DNA from: JANNFX01 sp031380225
GTDB lineage: Bacteria; Pseudomonadota; Alphaproteobacteria; Rhizobiales; Hyphomicrobiaceae
NCBI GenBank assembly: GCA_031380225.1
Contig: JANNFX010000021.1
Location: 1 to 14,674, forward strand
Length of the DNA: 14,674 nt
Direction: 5' to 3'
The notes under the pieces were generated by a model. That model was not told the DNA's origin. It made no database searches and was given only the letters and a program-made list of their open reading frames with translations. The translations under genes were made by a program, and so were the position numbers. Shown one piece after another: positions 6,748 to 14,027 of this stretch. How positions within the stretch are numbered: the stretch's first letter is position 1; each line of letters opens with the position of its first letter.

Positions 6748-8938
6748 CACCGTCAGCCAGCATATCGCCAACCAGTGCCAAATGCGTGGCTCCACACCCG
6801 TGCCGCTGACCGCGACGTCCTACGATATTTCGATACACGGCGGCCTCGCCGATGTTGTTGCCTCTCGCACGTTCCGAAACTCCGAAGAAAGTTCCATCGA
6901 AGCCACACTGACGTTTCCGCTGCCCGTTGACGCCGTGCTCTATGCGCTTGAAGCCCGCATCGGTGGCCGGCTGGTGAAGGCGGTCGCCAAAGCCAAGCCG
7001 ATGGCGCGTGAAAGCTATGAAGACGCGCTCGATCGCGGCAAGACGGCTGTGCTGCATGAGGAACTTCTGAAAGGTGTCCATATGCTGTCGGTCGGGCATG
7101 TCGCTCCTGGCACGGAGATCCAGGTCGTGGCGCGCTTTGCGATGCCGCTGTCATCGATGGAGGGCCGCGCGCTTTTGACCATCCCGACCACGGTTGGCGG
7201 TATTTATGGTGCGTCAGGCCTGGCCGATAGTGATGAGCTGATCCACGGAGGCCCGGTTTTGATGGGTGATGTCACTGTGACAGCGGACAGCGGTACTGCG
7301 ATCCTATTGGGCCACAGTGCAAACGGCGGCGCTCAGCGCGTCGCCTTGAACGCACCAATCCGCATTGAAGTCTTGAACTGGAGCGCGCGTGATGTCGTTG
7401 GCGTCAGTGCTGACGGCCGCCGCGTCTCACTGTCAATCACACCGCTTGCGTTCTCACAATCGGCGCTCAATGCGGCGATCCTCGTCGACCATTCGGGCTC
7501 GATGAACGACACCTGTGCAGCAGGATCGGGCTTCACCAAGCACGCTGCCGCCGTGCTTGGTCTTAGCGAAGCCGCCGATGATTTCCGCGATGGCGACGCG
7601 TTGCACCTTTGGGAATTCGATACCACTATTAGCGATCTCGGCGTGACCGATGGCGCGGGATGGCGCGCGGCGTTGCGAAAGCTCTCTGAACCCAGCGGTG
7701 GAACTGAGATCGGCGCGGCTTTGGCAACGGTGCTAACTGGGTCGCAATCACGCGATGTCATTTTGATCACTGACGGCAAGAGCTACGCGCTTGATGTTCA
7801 AACGCTGGCGCAGTCTGGCCGCCGCTTCACTGTTGTGCTGATTGGCGAAGACAGCCTGGAAGCCAACGCCGGGCATCTTGCAGCATTGTCCGGCGGTCAG
7901 ATTTTTGTTGCCGGCGACGCCAACGTCACGGCGGCTGTTCGCTGCGCACTCAGAAGCGTGCGTTGTGGCTCTGATGGGGTCAGACCCCTCACAACGGCGC
8001 CGCGTGAATATTGGCAAGGGTCTTGTGAGGGATCTGACCCCGCGGCTTGCACTGCTGTTCGCGCCGGCGTGGCGATCCGCGCGTGTTGGTCAACCGAAGC
8101 TGATGCAACAGCACTGTCGAATTGCTCACGTGCAGTGGCTGCGTATGCGGCTCACATCAAACTCGCGACACTTGTCCAAGACGATGCAACGCGCCTCGCC
8201 GAAGCCGAAGGCCTGGTCACGCACCTGACGAGCCTCATTCTCGTTGATGAGGAAGGTGTTTCACAAACCGGATTGGCCGCGACCCGCAAGGTCGCGCTGC
8301 CTTCACCAGCGACAGCGACTGGAGTCCGCGCATGCTATGCGGTGGCGCGCGTCGCGCCAGTCGGTGACACGTTTGTGGTGTCCGGCGGCGCACCAAACGG
8401 TCCCGCTTCGCGTCCCGTCATCGCAAGACGCTTCGCGAAGTCGGCTGTTAAGACCACACTATCGACACTCGGCAATGATGTGGCTGAACGTTCGCTCGCG
8501 TCGCTCAAGCGCAAGCGCGAACGGGCGCAGAGCCAGCCACTAGGTGATCGGCGTCCGGCTCAGATGCAAGTTGCTAAGCCTCTGACCTCGATGGCGCGAT
8601 CAGCTGGTCCGAATGCTCGTGAGATCGCCAATACTATTCCCTGGCGCACGCACGCTGTCAGGCTGGCGCGCGGGCATATCGATGAGTTGGATCAGTTCGC
8701 AGTGGTCTACATTCGCGACGCATCGGCCATGGCTGTCATTCAAGACTGCGCTAAGCGGCTCGGTTTAACACCCGAGCGGTTGGTGATCGCGGTGTTGGCG
8801 CGCGCTGCAAGCTCTACAAATCGCTTCGCTGCTCGCGTCGCCCGCGCCATCCTCGGTCGCGTCGCACCAGCGCTCGCCCTTTACGCCGAAGACATCCTCG
8901 GGCTTAGCGAGCTGAAGGCCGTTGCGGTGGGGTCGTAG
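6719..8938 (+). CDS. VIT and von Willebrand factor type A domain protein carrying an in-frame REPIN
   Basis: A 739-residue protein. A VIT (vault/inter-alpha-trypsin) domain covers about residues 30-155, with the hallmark run ARESYEDALDRGKTAVLHEE and LSVGHVAPGTEI. A von Willebrand A domain follows at about 245-410, with the metal-site motif D257-H-S-G-S261 and ITDG at 350-353. Such proteins usually mediate metal-dependent protein contacts. No signal peptide is evident, so it is probably cytoplasmic or peripheral. Residues 420-441 are encoded exactly by a 66-bp REP-type inverted repeat just after the VWA domain, presumably in a tolerant linker. The tail after about 590 is basic and unrecognised. 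I chose the ATG at 6719, with GGAG 7 bases upstream, over one at 6695. It overlaps the merR-like gene by 29 bases. The biological role is not known to me. Confidence 0.85.
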   Translation: MSQSPTPTLDTVSQHIANQCQMRGSTPVPLTATSYDISIHGGLADVVASRTFRNSEESSIEATLTFPLPVDAVLYALEARIGGRLVKAVAKAKPMARESYEDALDRGKTAVLHEELLKGVHMLSVGHVAPGTEIQVVARFAMPLSSMEGRALLTIPTTVGGIYGASGLADSDELIHGGPVLMGDVTVTADSGTAILLGHSANGGAQRVALNAPIRIEVLNWSARDVVGVSADGRRVSLSITPLAFSQSALNAAILVDHSGSMNDTCAAGSGFTKHAAAVLGLSEAADDFRDGDALHLWEFDTTISDLGVTDGAGWRAALRKLSEPSGGTEIGAALATVLTGSQSRDVILITDGKSYALDVQTLAQSGRRFTVVLIGEDSLEANAGHLAALSGGQIFVAGDANVTAAVRCALRSVRCGSDGVRPLTTAPREYWQGSCEGSDPAACTAVRAGVAIRACWSTEADATALSNCSRAVAAYAAHIKLATLVQDDATRLAEAEGLVTHLTSLILVDEEGVSQTGLAATRKVALPSPATATGVRACYAVARVAPVGDTFVVSGGAPNGPASRPVIARRFAKSAVKTTLSTLGNDVAERSLASLKRKRERAQSQPLGDRRPAQMQVAKPLTSMARSAGPNAREIANTIPWRTHAVRLARGHIDELDQFAVVYIRDASAMAVIQDCAKRLGLTPERLVIAVLARAASSTNRFAARVARAILGRVAPALALYAEDILGLSELKAVAVGS
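7976..8041. repeat. 66-bp REPIN-like inverted repeat inside the VIT/VWA gene
   Basis: The left arm (7976-7994) reads GGGGTCAGACCCCTCACAA and the right arm (8023-8041) is its reverse complement with one mismatch; 28 bases lie between. The element is 66 bases long and starts on a codon boundary, so it adds exactly 22 codons without shifting the frame. A second 66-base element with the same outer sequence lies at 8961-9026. Paired inverted REP sequences of this kind (REPINs) are normally moved in trans by a REP-associated tyrosine transposase. None is seen in this window. Confidence 0.85.
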
Positions 8939-9348
8939 TCGAGTTGGTTCGCGGTCAACTGGGGTCAGACCGCTCACAAGACTGATCCAGGTCAAATTGG
9001 ATCGTGAGTTTGAGGGGTCTGACCCCGCGGCGAGCGTTGCTCATGATGTTGGGCTTCGTGAAGAACTCAGCACAACCTTGTTTATTGCTCAATTTGATCT
9101 TCCAAGTCGCATCAGAGATGCCGCACCTCGCCTCAATTGACGCAACCAGAAATTCTAACGAGACCCGCTGCCACGACGCGGCTGCTACGTGCCGGATTGA
9201 CCTGCTGGAACATACTTCTGCGGTCTGCGTTGTGTAGTGGGGCGCGGAACGAACTGCATTTCGACGTGTTTCCGGAACGACCATTATACCGCTTGTCACG
9301 TGTGATGGGTTGTCTCCAGGTCATCGCCGAATAAACAATGGAAATCCA
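8939..9348. other. intergenic region downstream of the VIT/VWA gene
   Basis: This 410-base stretch contains one REPIN (8961-9026) and then about 320 bases in which I see no supportable gene. Small open frames on both strands have no recognisable motifs and look like chance. A promoter for the OmpA-like gene should lie here. I saw only isolated, poorly spaced -35-like (TTGACC at 9197-9202) and -10-like (TTATAC at 9284-9289) hexamers. Confidence 0.55.
8961..9026. repeat. 66-bp REPIN-like inverted repeat, second copy
   Basis: It opens with GGGGTCAGACCGCTCACAA (8961-8979) and closes with the inverse type GTTTGAGGGGTCTGACCCC (9008-9026). It has exactly the same length as the copy in the VIT/VWA gene, and both are followed by GCGG. 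The interior differs from the first copy but holds its own perfect small inverted pair, GATCCA and TGGATC. It lies 22 bases after the VIT/VWA stop, where it may also act as an RNA-stabilising or terminating hairpin. Confidence 0.8.
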
Positions 9349-11157
9349 ATGTCAAAATCCAAACACACTGAATTGATGCTGCTGCTTGTGCTCCCCGGGA
9401 TGTTTGCTTTGAATGGCGGACACGCCATCGCTCAGGGTGCACAGCTACCGGTGCAACTCGCAGCGGAAGTTCCCAATCCGGCCGATGCAGATGACGAAAA
9501 GGCAAAAGCAAAGAAGAATGAGCCAGGGCAGAATAATCAAGGCCCGAACATTCAGAACCAGAAACAGCAAGGCGAGAAAGCCCGGCCCAATGGCGACGTA
9601 AAGCAACCGGTTCAAAAGCAAGGCCAGAAAATCCCCAATGATCGCCCGGCCGGGAAAGCTGCGGGTGCAGATCAGCAGGCGCCGCGAAAAGCCCAAGCAC
9701 CTGATCGTACGAATCAGCCCGAGCGTGCGCAAAGGGAACAGGACGGCAACCAGCAGCGCGATCCGGCTAAGGCCGAGCGCAACAATAAAGATGCGAAGCC
9801 TGCGCCCGTACAAGCGCTAACTCCTCCAACGAAAACGCCGCCTGCCGCTGAAACACCGCCTGTTGCTCAGAAACCGGCAGCTCCGGCGGATGCGCCAATT
9901 GCACCCAAGGCCGACAAAATCGAAACCATCGCGCCGCCTGCTAACAAGTCAGCAGAAACACCGCCGCCGGTAGGTACAACAAAATCTGGACAAACGCCCC
10001 CTGATGCGGCCGGAGAAACTAAGCCGCCAGCAGAAGCCAAGCGAAACCCTGACGGCAAGGCGCGCCCTGACGATCGAGCGAATGCACCCGGCGACCTGCC
10101 TAATGCTACTAAGGCAGCCAAAGATGACCCCGTTGCGTCCCGCCCAACTACGGCTGTAGCCAAAGAAACGTTTGTTGCTCCGCCGAAGCCTGCACAGACC
10201 TTCGAGCAAATCAAAAAAGAGCGGACAGAAAAGGTCAGCGACGACGGAAAAACGCGCGTCATTCGTGAAGTCGATAAGCGCGTGATCATCAAGCAAGACA
10301 ACCGCGTTATCATCCGAAATGACGAATCCGAGCGTTTCCGCCGCGTGGCGCGCAACGCGACGACATCGAACCGGTCCGATGGTTCGGTCGAAACGGTCTA
10401 TGTGCGCGGCGATGGAGTTCGCGTTTACAACGTCGTCGACCGCGAAGGCCGAATTTTATACCGTTATCGCCGTGACCGTGAAAACCGCGATGTCATCATT
10501 ATCGACAACCGCCACTTTTACCGTGACGACCGTGACGAGCGCAGAGACCGCAATCGCAACCTCGCTATCGGCGTTGGAGTCGGCATTTTCGTTGGGGCGG
10601 CGATCGTAGCCCTAGCGCCGCCCGTGATCACCATTCCGCGCGAAAAATACATCGTCGACTATTCGCGCGCCTCAGAAGAAGACCTCTATGAAGCCTTGAC
10701 GGCGCCTCCGGTCGAACGGCTCGAACGCAGCTACTCGCTCGAAGAAATCCGCTATAACGCGCCGCTTCGTGAACGCATGCGCCGCGTTGACATCGACACG
10801 GTGACGTTCGATTTCGGCTCATGGGAAGTTGAACCCAATCAGTATGACGCATTGGCCCAGATCGGCAATGTCATCAATCGTGCGCTCGATCGCAATGCCA
10901 ACGAGGTTTTCCTAATCGAGGGTCACACTGATGCCGTCGGCTCGGACGACGACAACCTGACCTTGTCGGACCGTCGCGCGCAGGCCGTGGCAGAAATCCT
11001 CACCAGCCGCTTCAATGTTCCGCCCGAAAATATCGTGACACAAGGTTACGGGGAGGAGCAGCTGAAGGTGAGAACGGAACAGCCGGAGCGTGAAAACCGC
11101 CGCATCGCCTTCCGCCGTGTAACGCCGTTGCTGTCGGATAATACACAGACGCAGTGA
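9349..11157 (+). CDS. OmpA-family envelope protein with a long disordered Pro/Lys/Gln-rich region
   Basis: A 602-residue exported protein. A signal peptide lies at about residues 1-28, ending AIA before QGAQLP. Residues 30-280 are low-complexity, rich in Pro, Lys, Ala, Gln and Asn, and probably extended. A charged, beta-rich stretch follows at 300-400 (DKRVIIKQDNRVIIRND, then many Arg/Asp). A glycine-rich hydrophobic segment at about 405-429 may enter a membrane. The OmpA-type peptidoglycan-binding domain (about 485-595) shows VTFDFGS, EGHTDAVGSDDDN, LSDRRAQAV, QGYGEE and ENRR, including the Asp and Arg that bind diaminopimelate in OmpA. I chose the ATG at 9349 because it starts the signal peptide and has GGAAA just upstream; an ATG at 9310 adds unlikely residues. 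A strong terminator follows. It probably tethers the outer membrane to the cell wall. Confidence 0.9.
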   Translation: MSKSKHTELMLLLVLPGMFALNGGHAIAQGAQLPVQLAAEVPNPADADDEKAKAKKNEPGQNNQGPNIQNQKQQGEKARPNGDVKQPVQKQGQKIPNDRPAGKAAGADQQAPRKAQAPDRTNQPERAQREQDGNQQRDPAKAERNNKDAKPAPVQALTPPTKTPPAAETPPVAQKPAAPADAPIAPKADKIETIAPPANKSAETPPPVGTTKSGQTPPDAAGETKPPAEAKRNPDGKARPDDRANAPGDLPNATKAAKDDPVASRPTTAVAKETFVAPPKPAQTFEQIKKERTEKVSDDGKTRVIREVDKRVIIKQDNRVIIRNDESERFRRVARNATTSNRSDGSVETVYVRGDGVRVYNVVDREGRILYRYRRDRENRDVIIIDNRHFYRDDRDERRDRNRNLAIGVGVGIFVGAAIVALAPPVITIPREKYIVDYSRASEEDLYEALTAPPVERLERSYSLEEIRYNAPLRERMRRVDIDTVTFDFGSWEVEPNQYDALAQIGNVINRALDRNANEVFLIEGHTDAVGSDDDNLTLSDRRAQAVAEILTSRFNVPPENIVTQGYGEEQLKVRTEQPERENRRIAFRRVTPLLSDNTQTQ

Positions 11158-11185
11158 TGCAACGGTAGTCTGAACGATGAAATAC

Positions 11186-11221
11186 AAAACCCCGGGTGCC
11201 ATGAACGGCATCCGGGGTTTT
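11186..11221 (+). terminator. intrinsic terminator, probably bidirectional
   Basis: A 15-bp stem (one G-T pair) runs from AAAACCCCGG through TGCC, a 6-base loop, then GGCA and CCGGGGTTTT. It starts 28 bases after the OmpA-like stop and lies between that gene and the convergent secB. The A-run on one side and the T-run on the other allow it to act on either strand. Confidence 0.92.
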
Positions 11222-11237
11222 GATTTGGTGGATCTAC

Positions 11238-11250
11238 GGGGTCAGACCCC
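11238..11250. repeat. solo REP half-site of the same family
   Basis: GGGGTCAGACCCC matches the outer 13 bases of the REPIN at 7976-7994. No inverted partner is seen nearby, so it looks like a single REP or a decayed REPIN. It lies between the terminator and the secB stop. Confidence 0.6.
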
Positions 11251-11273
11251 AGAAATCATACGCCAGTACTCAC

Positions 11274-11816
11274 TCAGTTCTTCAGCTGGCTCTTGCTCTC
11301 GCGCTCAGCCATGTCGCGTTGGCGTGCGACGTAAAGCGAGCCAAAGTCCATCGGGTCGAGAAGCAATGGCGGGTAGCCGCCTTCGCGGGTGATGTCGGCT
11401 GCGATCCGGCGCAGGAACGGGAACAGCAACGCCGGGCAATTGATCAGCAGAAATGGCTCAGCCGCTTGCTCAGGCAGGTTCTTGATTTTGAACAGGCCGC
11501 CGTAGACCAACTCGAGATCGTAGATGACGCCGTTCTTGTTGGTCGCGTGTGCCTTGAGATTGATCGCGCTCTCATAAAGCTCCGGACCGATGCGCTGGCC
11601 GTTGACGTTGATTTCAAGATTGAGGCTCGGATCTTCGCCGGGGCCTTCGACCAAATGCCGTATGTTCGGGTTCTCGAAACTCAAGTCCTTGATATACTGG
11701 CTGACGACGGTCGCTTCGATCGGTGCTTGGGCAGAGCCTGGTGTGGGTGCCGCGCCGGTGGCGGGGCCACCCGCGCTGCCCTTGGGGTCTTTTTTGCCGT
11801 CGTCGCCTTGAGCCAT
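11274..11816 (-). CDS. secB: protein-export chaperone SecB
   Basis: A 180-residue SecB, the tetrameric cytosolic chaperone that keeps precursor proteins unfolded and hands them to SecA. The core (about residues 33-165) carries family motifs: QYIKDLSFENPN, the ESAINLKAHATN and YDLELVYGGLF strands, then EPFLLINCPALLFPFLRRIAAD and GGYPPLLLDPMDF. The first 32 residues form a Gly/Ala/Pro-rich extension, common in alphaproteobacteria. The ATG at 11816 is the natural start; its ribosome binding site is weak. It is convergent with the OmpA-like gene, itself a possible Sec client. A palindrome and possible promoter lie 165-200 bases upstream. Confidence 0.96.
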   Translation of the reverse strand: MAQGDDGKKDPKGSAGGPATGAAPTPGSAQAPIEATVVSQYIKDLSFENPNIRHLVEGPGEDPSLNLEINVNGQRIGPELYESAINLKAHATNKNGVIYDLELVYGGLFKIKNLPEQAAEPFLLINCPALLFPFLRRIAADITREGGYPPLLLDPMDFGSLYVARQRDMAERESKSQLKN

Positions 11817-11982
11817 TGTCGCCGTCCGCCGAATTATGGGTGATTAAGAGGATGAGCGCCTATCACGGCGATGCAGCGGGCAAAAGATAAACTTAGGTTA
11901 GGTGGAGACCGGCCAACAAAAGGCGTCTACGGATCATTTCGGGCAAAAAAGAAGACCGATGGCGCGTCTCGCTGCCACCGGC

Positions 11983-12015
11983 CTTATATAGCACTTCTGT
12001 TACAATGTAACGGAA
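11983..12015 (-). promoter_or_regulatory. palindromic operator-like site overlapping a candidate secB promoter
   Basis: GTTACA, one base, TGTAAC (11999-12011) is a perfect palindrome. It extends to 11995-12015 (TTC and GAA ends) with one mismatched pair. On the minus strand its GTTACA (12011-12006) could serve as a -35, with TATAAG at 11988-11983 as the -10 and a 17-base spacer. That would give secB a leader of about 160 bases. The palindrome resembles sites bound by TetR-type repressors; no such gene is present here. Confidence 0.4.
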
Positions 12016-12076
12016 GAATCCGCCAACGTCTCGCCCCTCGCTGCCCAACGTGAGGAGATCTGCCGGCGGCAGAGCC

Positions 12077-12181
12077 TTAGGCGGCTTTACGCTTCTTAGC
12101 GGCGGCCTTCTTTGCCGGCTTCTTAGCGGCGGCCTTCTTAGCCGGTGCCTTCTTTGCTGCCTTCTTTGCTGCTTTAGCCAT
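12077..12181 (-). CDS. 34-residue Lys/Ala-rich histone H1-like mini protein
   Basis: This short gene is read from an ATG at 12181 to a TAA at 12077. The product has 14 Lys, 16 Ala, 2 Pro, 1 Arg and the initial Met. It is built almost only of AKKAA and PAKK units like the tails of histone H1 and of bacterial H1-like or AlgP-like proteins. GGAG about 8 bases upstream supports translation. The run is free of stops and has a strict codon pattern, so it is probably a real nucleic-acid-binding peptide. It should be unstructured and bind DNA or RNA by charge. It sits upstream of secB on the same strand. Whether it acts alone or with a larger nucleoid protein is unknown. Confidence 0.75.
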   Translation of the reverse strand: MAKAAKKAAKKAPAKKAAAKKPAKKAAAKKRKAA

Positions 12182-12572
12182 GTGAGTCTCTCCCTCAAAT
12201 CGTTCGAATCAGCTCGAACAAAAAAAACATGACCAAATTCGCGGAATTTGTTGACATAGAAAATGAATTGGCGGGTGAGATTTCGGTCAAATGCGCCGAA
12301 AGTGTTGCGCGAAGTCCTCATTTTTTCTGATTTTCGAAGACTCGAGCCGCGAATTCGGAAATGACAGGTGAGGTTTCGGACTGCTCGAGTCATCGTGAGC
12401 GACGTGTTTTTAGAATCAAAAATGGAAAAATTCAGACGATGAGCGAGGTGATTGCGATGGTGGAGTGGGGTGTGAATTTGGATTCTGTTTGGCCATCGGC
12501 GAGTCTGTTGCGGGTCGCGAGTTTGTGTCTATTGGTGCCAGTCGTGATCTTTGACGTGATGATGGACGACCG
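12182..12572. other. intergenic region between the mini-histone and zapE genes
   Basis: This 391-base stretch is richer in A and T than its surroundings up to about 12330. It contains an 18-base dyad (12202-12219) in the mini-histone leader and a run of eight A at 12221-12228. TTGACA occurs at 12251-12256 on the plus strand without a good -10. A 71-codon plus-strand frame ending in an ATGA overlap with zapE is not convincing as a gene. Promoters for both flanking genes must lie here, but I cannot place them. Confidence 0.5.
12202..12219 (-). promoter_or_regulatory. small dyad in the mini-histone leader
   Basis: GTTCGA and TCGAAC form perfect 6-base arms around 6 bases, 20 bases upstream of the mini-histone ATG. 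It may be a leader hairpin or a protein-binding site. It is short enough that chance is possible. Confidence 0.3.
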
Positions 12573-13661
12573 ATGACCACTGTGATGAAGCGCTACGAGA
12601 GACTGGCGAAGGCCGGCAAGCTGACGCCGGATGCTGCACAGTCCGCTGCGGCAGCAAAGCTCGACCTGCTTGCTTGTGATCTCGCTGACTACCGCACGCC
12701 AGTTCCTGCGACTGGCGGCTTGTTGGGCCGCTTGATGCGGCCCGCACCACCGATAGCGCCGCCGCGCGGGCTTTACATTCACGGTCAGGTTGGCCGCGGC
12801 AAGACCATGCTGATGGATTTGTTTTTTGACACTATAGCGTTTGAGGCCAAGAAACGTTGGCATTTTCACGCATTTATGGCGTCAGCGCACGAGCGCATTC
12901 AGCGCGGCCGCGCGACAACAGACGGCGACCCGATCCCGTTTGTCGCGGCTGAAATTGCCTCCGAAGCACCGTTACTCTGCTTCGACGAGTTGCAAGTGAC
13001 CGATATCGCCGACGCCATGATCCTCGGCCGGTTGTTCAAAAATCTGTTTGACAAGGGCGTGGTGATGGTCGCGACCTCGAATGCGGCGCCTGAACGCCTG
13101 TATTGGAACGGCCTCAACCGGCAACTATTCGAGCCATTCATTGCGCTCATCGAAAACCGCATGGACGTTTTGGAATTGGAGGCCGCCAAGGACTACCGCT
13201 TAGACAAATTGTCCAAGCTGCCGCACTATTTCGCGCCTGATGACGCGGCAACGCGCGCGGCACTCGACGCGCAGTGGACATTGCTGACGGCTGGAAAAAT
13301 TGCGGGTCCGATGCATCTCGATGTGCAAGGGCGTCGCGTATTGGTGCCAATTGCAGCAAATGGCGCGGCACGCTTTTCATTCGCTGATTTATGCGAAAAG
13401 CCACTTGGCGCGCGCGATTACTTGGCAATTGCCAAGGCATTTCACACCGTATTGATTGATGGAATTCCCACACTCGGGCGCGAAAAGCGCAATGAGGCTC
13501 GGCGGTTTATGACTCTAATTGACGTTTTGTATGACCAACGCATTAGGTTGGTTGCATCTGCCGCTGCCGAACCTGCTGCCCTCTACCCCGCCGGCGACAG
13601 CGCTGAGGCCTTCGAGCGCACCGCGTCACGGCTGATGGAAATGCGGGGTTGGGGGGCTTAG
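12573..13661 (+). CDS. zapE: cell division protein ZapE (AFG1-like ATPase)
   Basis: A 362-residue P-loop ATPase of the AFG1/ZapE family. In E. coli ZapE interacts with FtsZ during constriction under stress; eukaryotic relatives act in mitochondrial protein quality control. Walker A is GQVGRGKT at 71-78, followed by MLMDLFF. HFHAFM and HERI follow near 93-107. Walker B is LLCFDE at about 133-138, followed by LQVTDIADAMIL. The family signature ATSNAAPERLYWNGLNR occurs near 170-186, and RRFMTLIDVLYDQ is near 310-322. Length is typical. The ATG at 12573 is used; a second ATG 12 bases later is possible. It stands alone and converges on the PIN-like gene with only 9 bases between stops; no terminator is visible there. 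Confidence 0.95.
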   Translation: MTTVMKRYERLAKAGKLTPDAAQSAAAAKLDLLACDLADYRTPVPATGGLLGRLMRPAPPIAPPRGLYIHGQVGRGKTMLMDLFFDTIAFEAKKRWHFHAFMASAHERIQRGRATTDGDPIPFVAAEIASEAPLLCFDELQVTDIADAMILGRLFKNLFDKGVVMVATSNAAPERLYWNGLNRQLFEPFIALIENRMDVLELEAAKDYRLDKLSKLPHYFAPDDAATRAALDAQWTLLTAGKIAGPMHLDVQGRRVLVPIAANGAARFSFADLCEKPLGARDYLAIAKAFHTVLIDGIPTLGREKRNEARRFMTLIDVLYDQRIRLVASAAAEPAALYPAGDSAEAFERTASRLMEMRGWGA

Positions 13662-13670
13662 TGAAATCCA

Positions 13671-14006
13671 TTAGTCGTCTTGTCCGTCACCCCAAACTTC
13701 ACCGCATTCGCCTGGTTGAACATCGTTCAATGCTCGGAGTAGGTCTGGAATTAGTGGCTTGAGATCGACGATCGAATTGCTTTTGGCGCGCAGAATCAAG
13801 ACCGCAAAGCCTCGATCGAGGAGTCGCTGTTGGTATGGGATGCTCTTGTCGACTGTCACAAGGACATCAAATTTGCCCGCCATCGCATCGAGGAGTGGAC
13901 CATCGTCAAGATTAGTCCAGCCAAGCTTGATGACGCTTTCGACTTCATGACCAGTTATCAAATTGCCAAGCCGCCAAGGTACGCAGTTATCGAGAAGGAC
14001 GCGCAC
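13671..14006 (-). CDS. DUF5615 PIN-like toxin
   Basis: A 111-residue PIN-like protein, the probable RNase toxin of a two-gene toxin-antitoxin module. Acidic residues expected in the PIN-like active site are visible: D6 in LLDNC, D34/D35 in the LDDGPLL segment, and D53 in VTVDKSI. The GTG at 14006 is the only start fitting the family's MRILLD-type beginning; GAGG lies about 12 bases upstream, so the ribosome binding site is weak. It follows the DUF433 gene by 21 bases on the same strand, the usual antitoxin-then-toxin order for COG2442/COG4634 pairs. The frame looks intact. The acidic tail (GEVWGDGQDD) adds little to the fold. Confidence 0.88.
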   Translation of the reverse strand: MRVLLDNCVPWRLGNLITGHEVESVIKLGWTNLDDGPLLDAMAGKFDVLVTVDKSIPYQQRLLDRGFAVLILRAKSNSIVDLKPLIPDLLRALNDVQPGECGEVWGDGQDD

Positions 14007-14027
14007 GAGAGCTTGGCCTCAAAAAGC

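Noticed and set aside
7976..9026. Two similar 66-base elements as a possible CRISPR or tandem array
   Set aside because: The copies are nearly 1 kb apart, are inverted repeats internally, and have no regular spacers.
8955..9299. 114-codon minus-strand frame over the intergenic region
   Set aside because: Its C-terminal part is a translation of the REPIN and the remainder has no recognisable pattern.
11893..12393. 166-codon minus-strand frame rich in Arg and Gln
   Set aside because: It is the shifted reading frame of the Lys/Ala-rich mini-histone repeats, extended by chance on both sides; it has no ribosome binding site and no family pattern.
12361..12576. 71-codon plus-strand frame ending in an ATGA overlap with zapE
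   Set aside because: The start has GGAA directly against the ATG with no spacing, the product has no recognisable motif beyond a chance hydrophobic stretch, and zapE is normally preceded by no such gene. It could be real, but the sequence does not support it.
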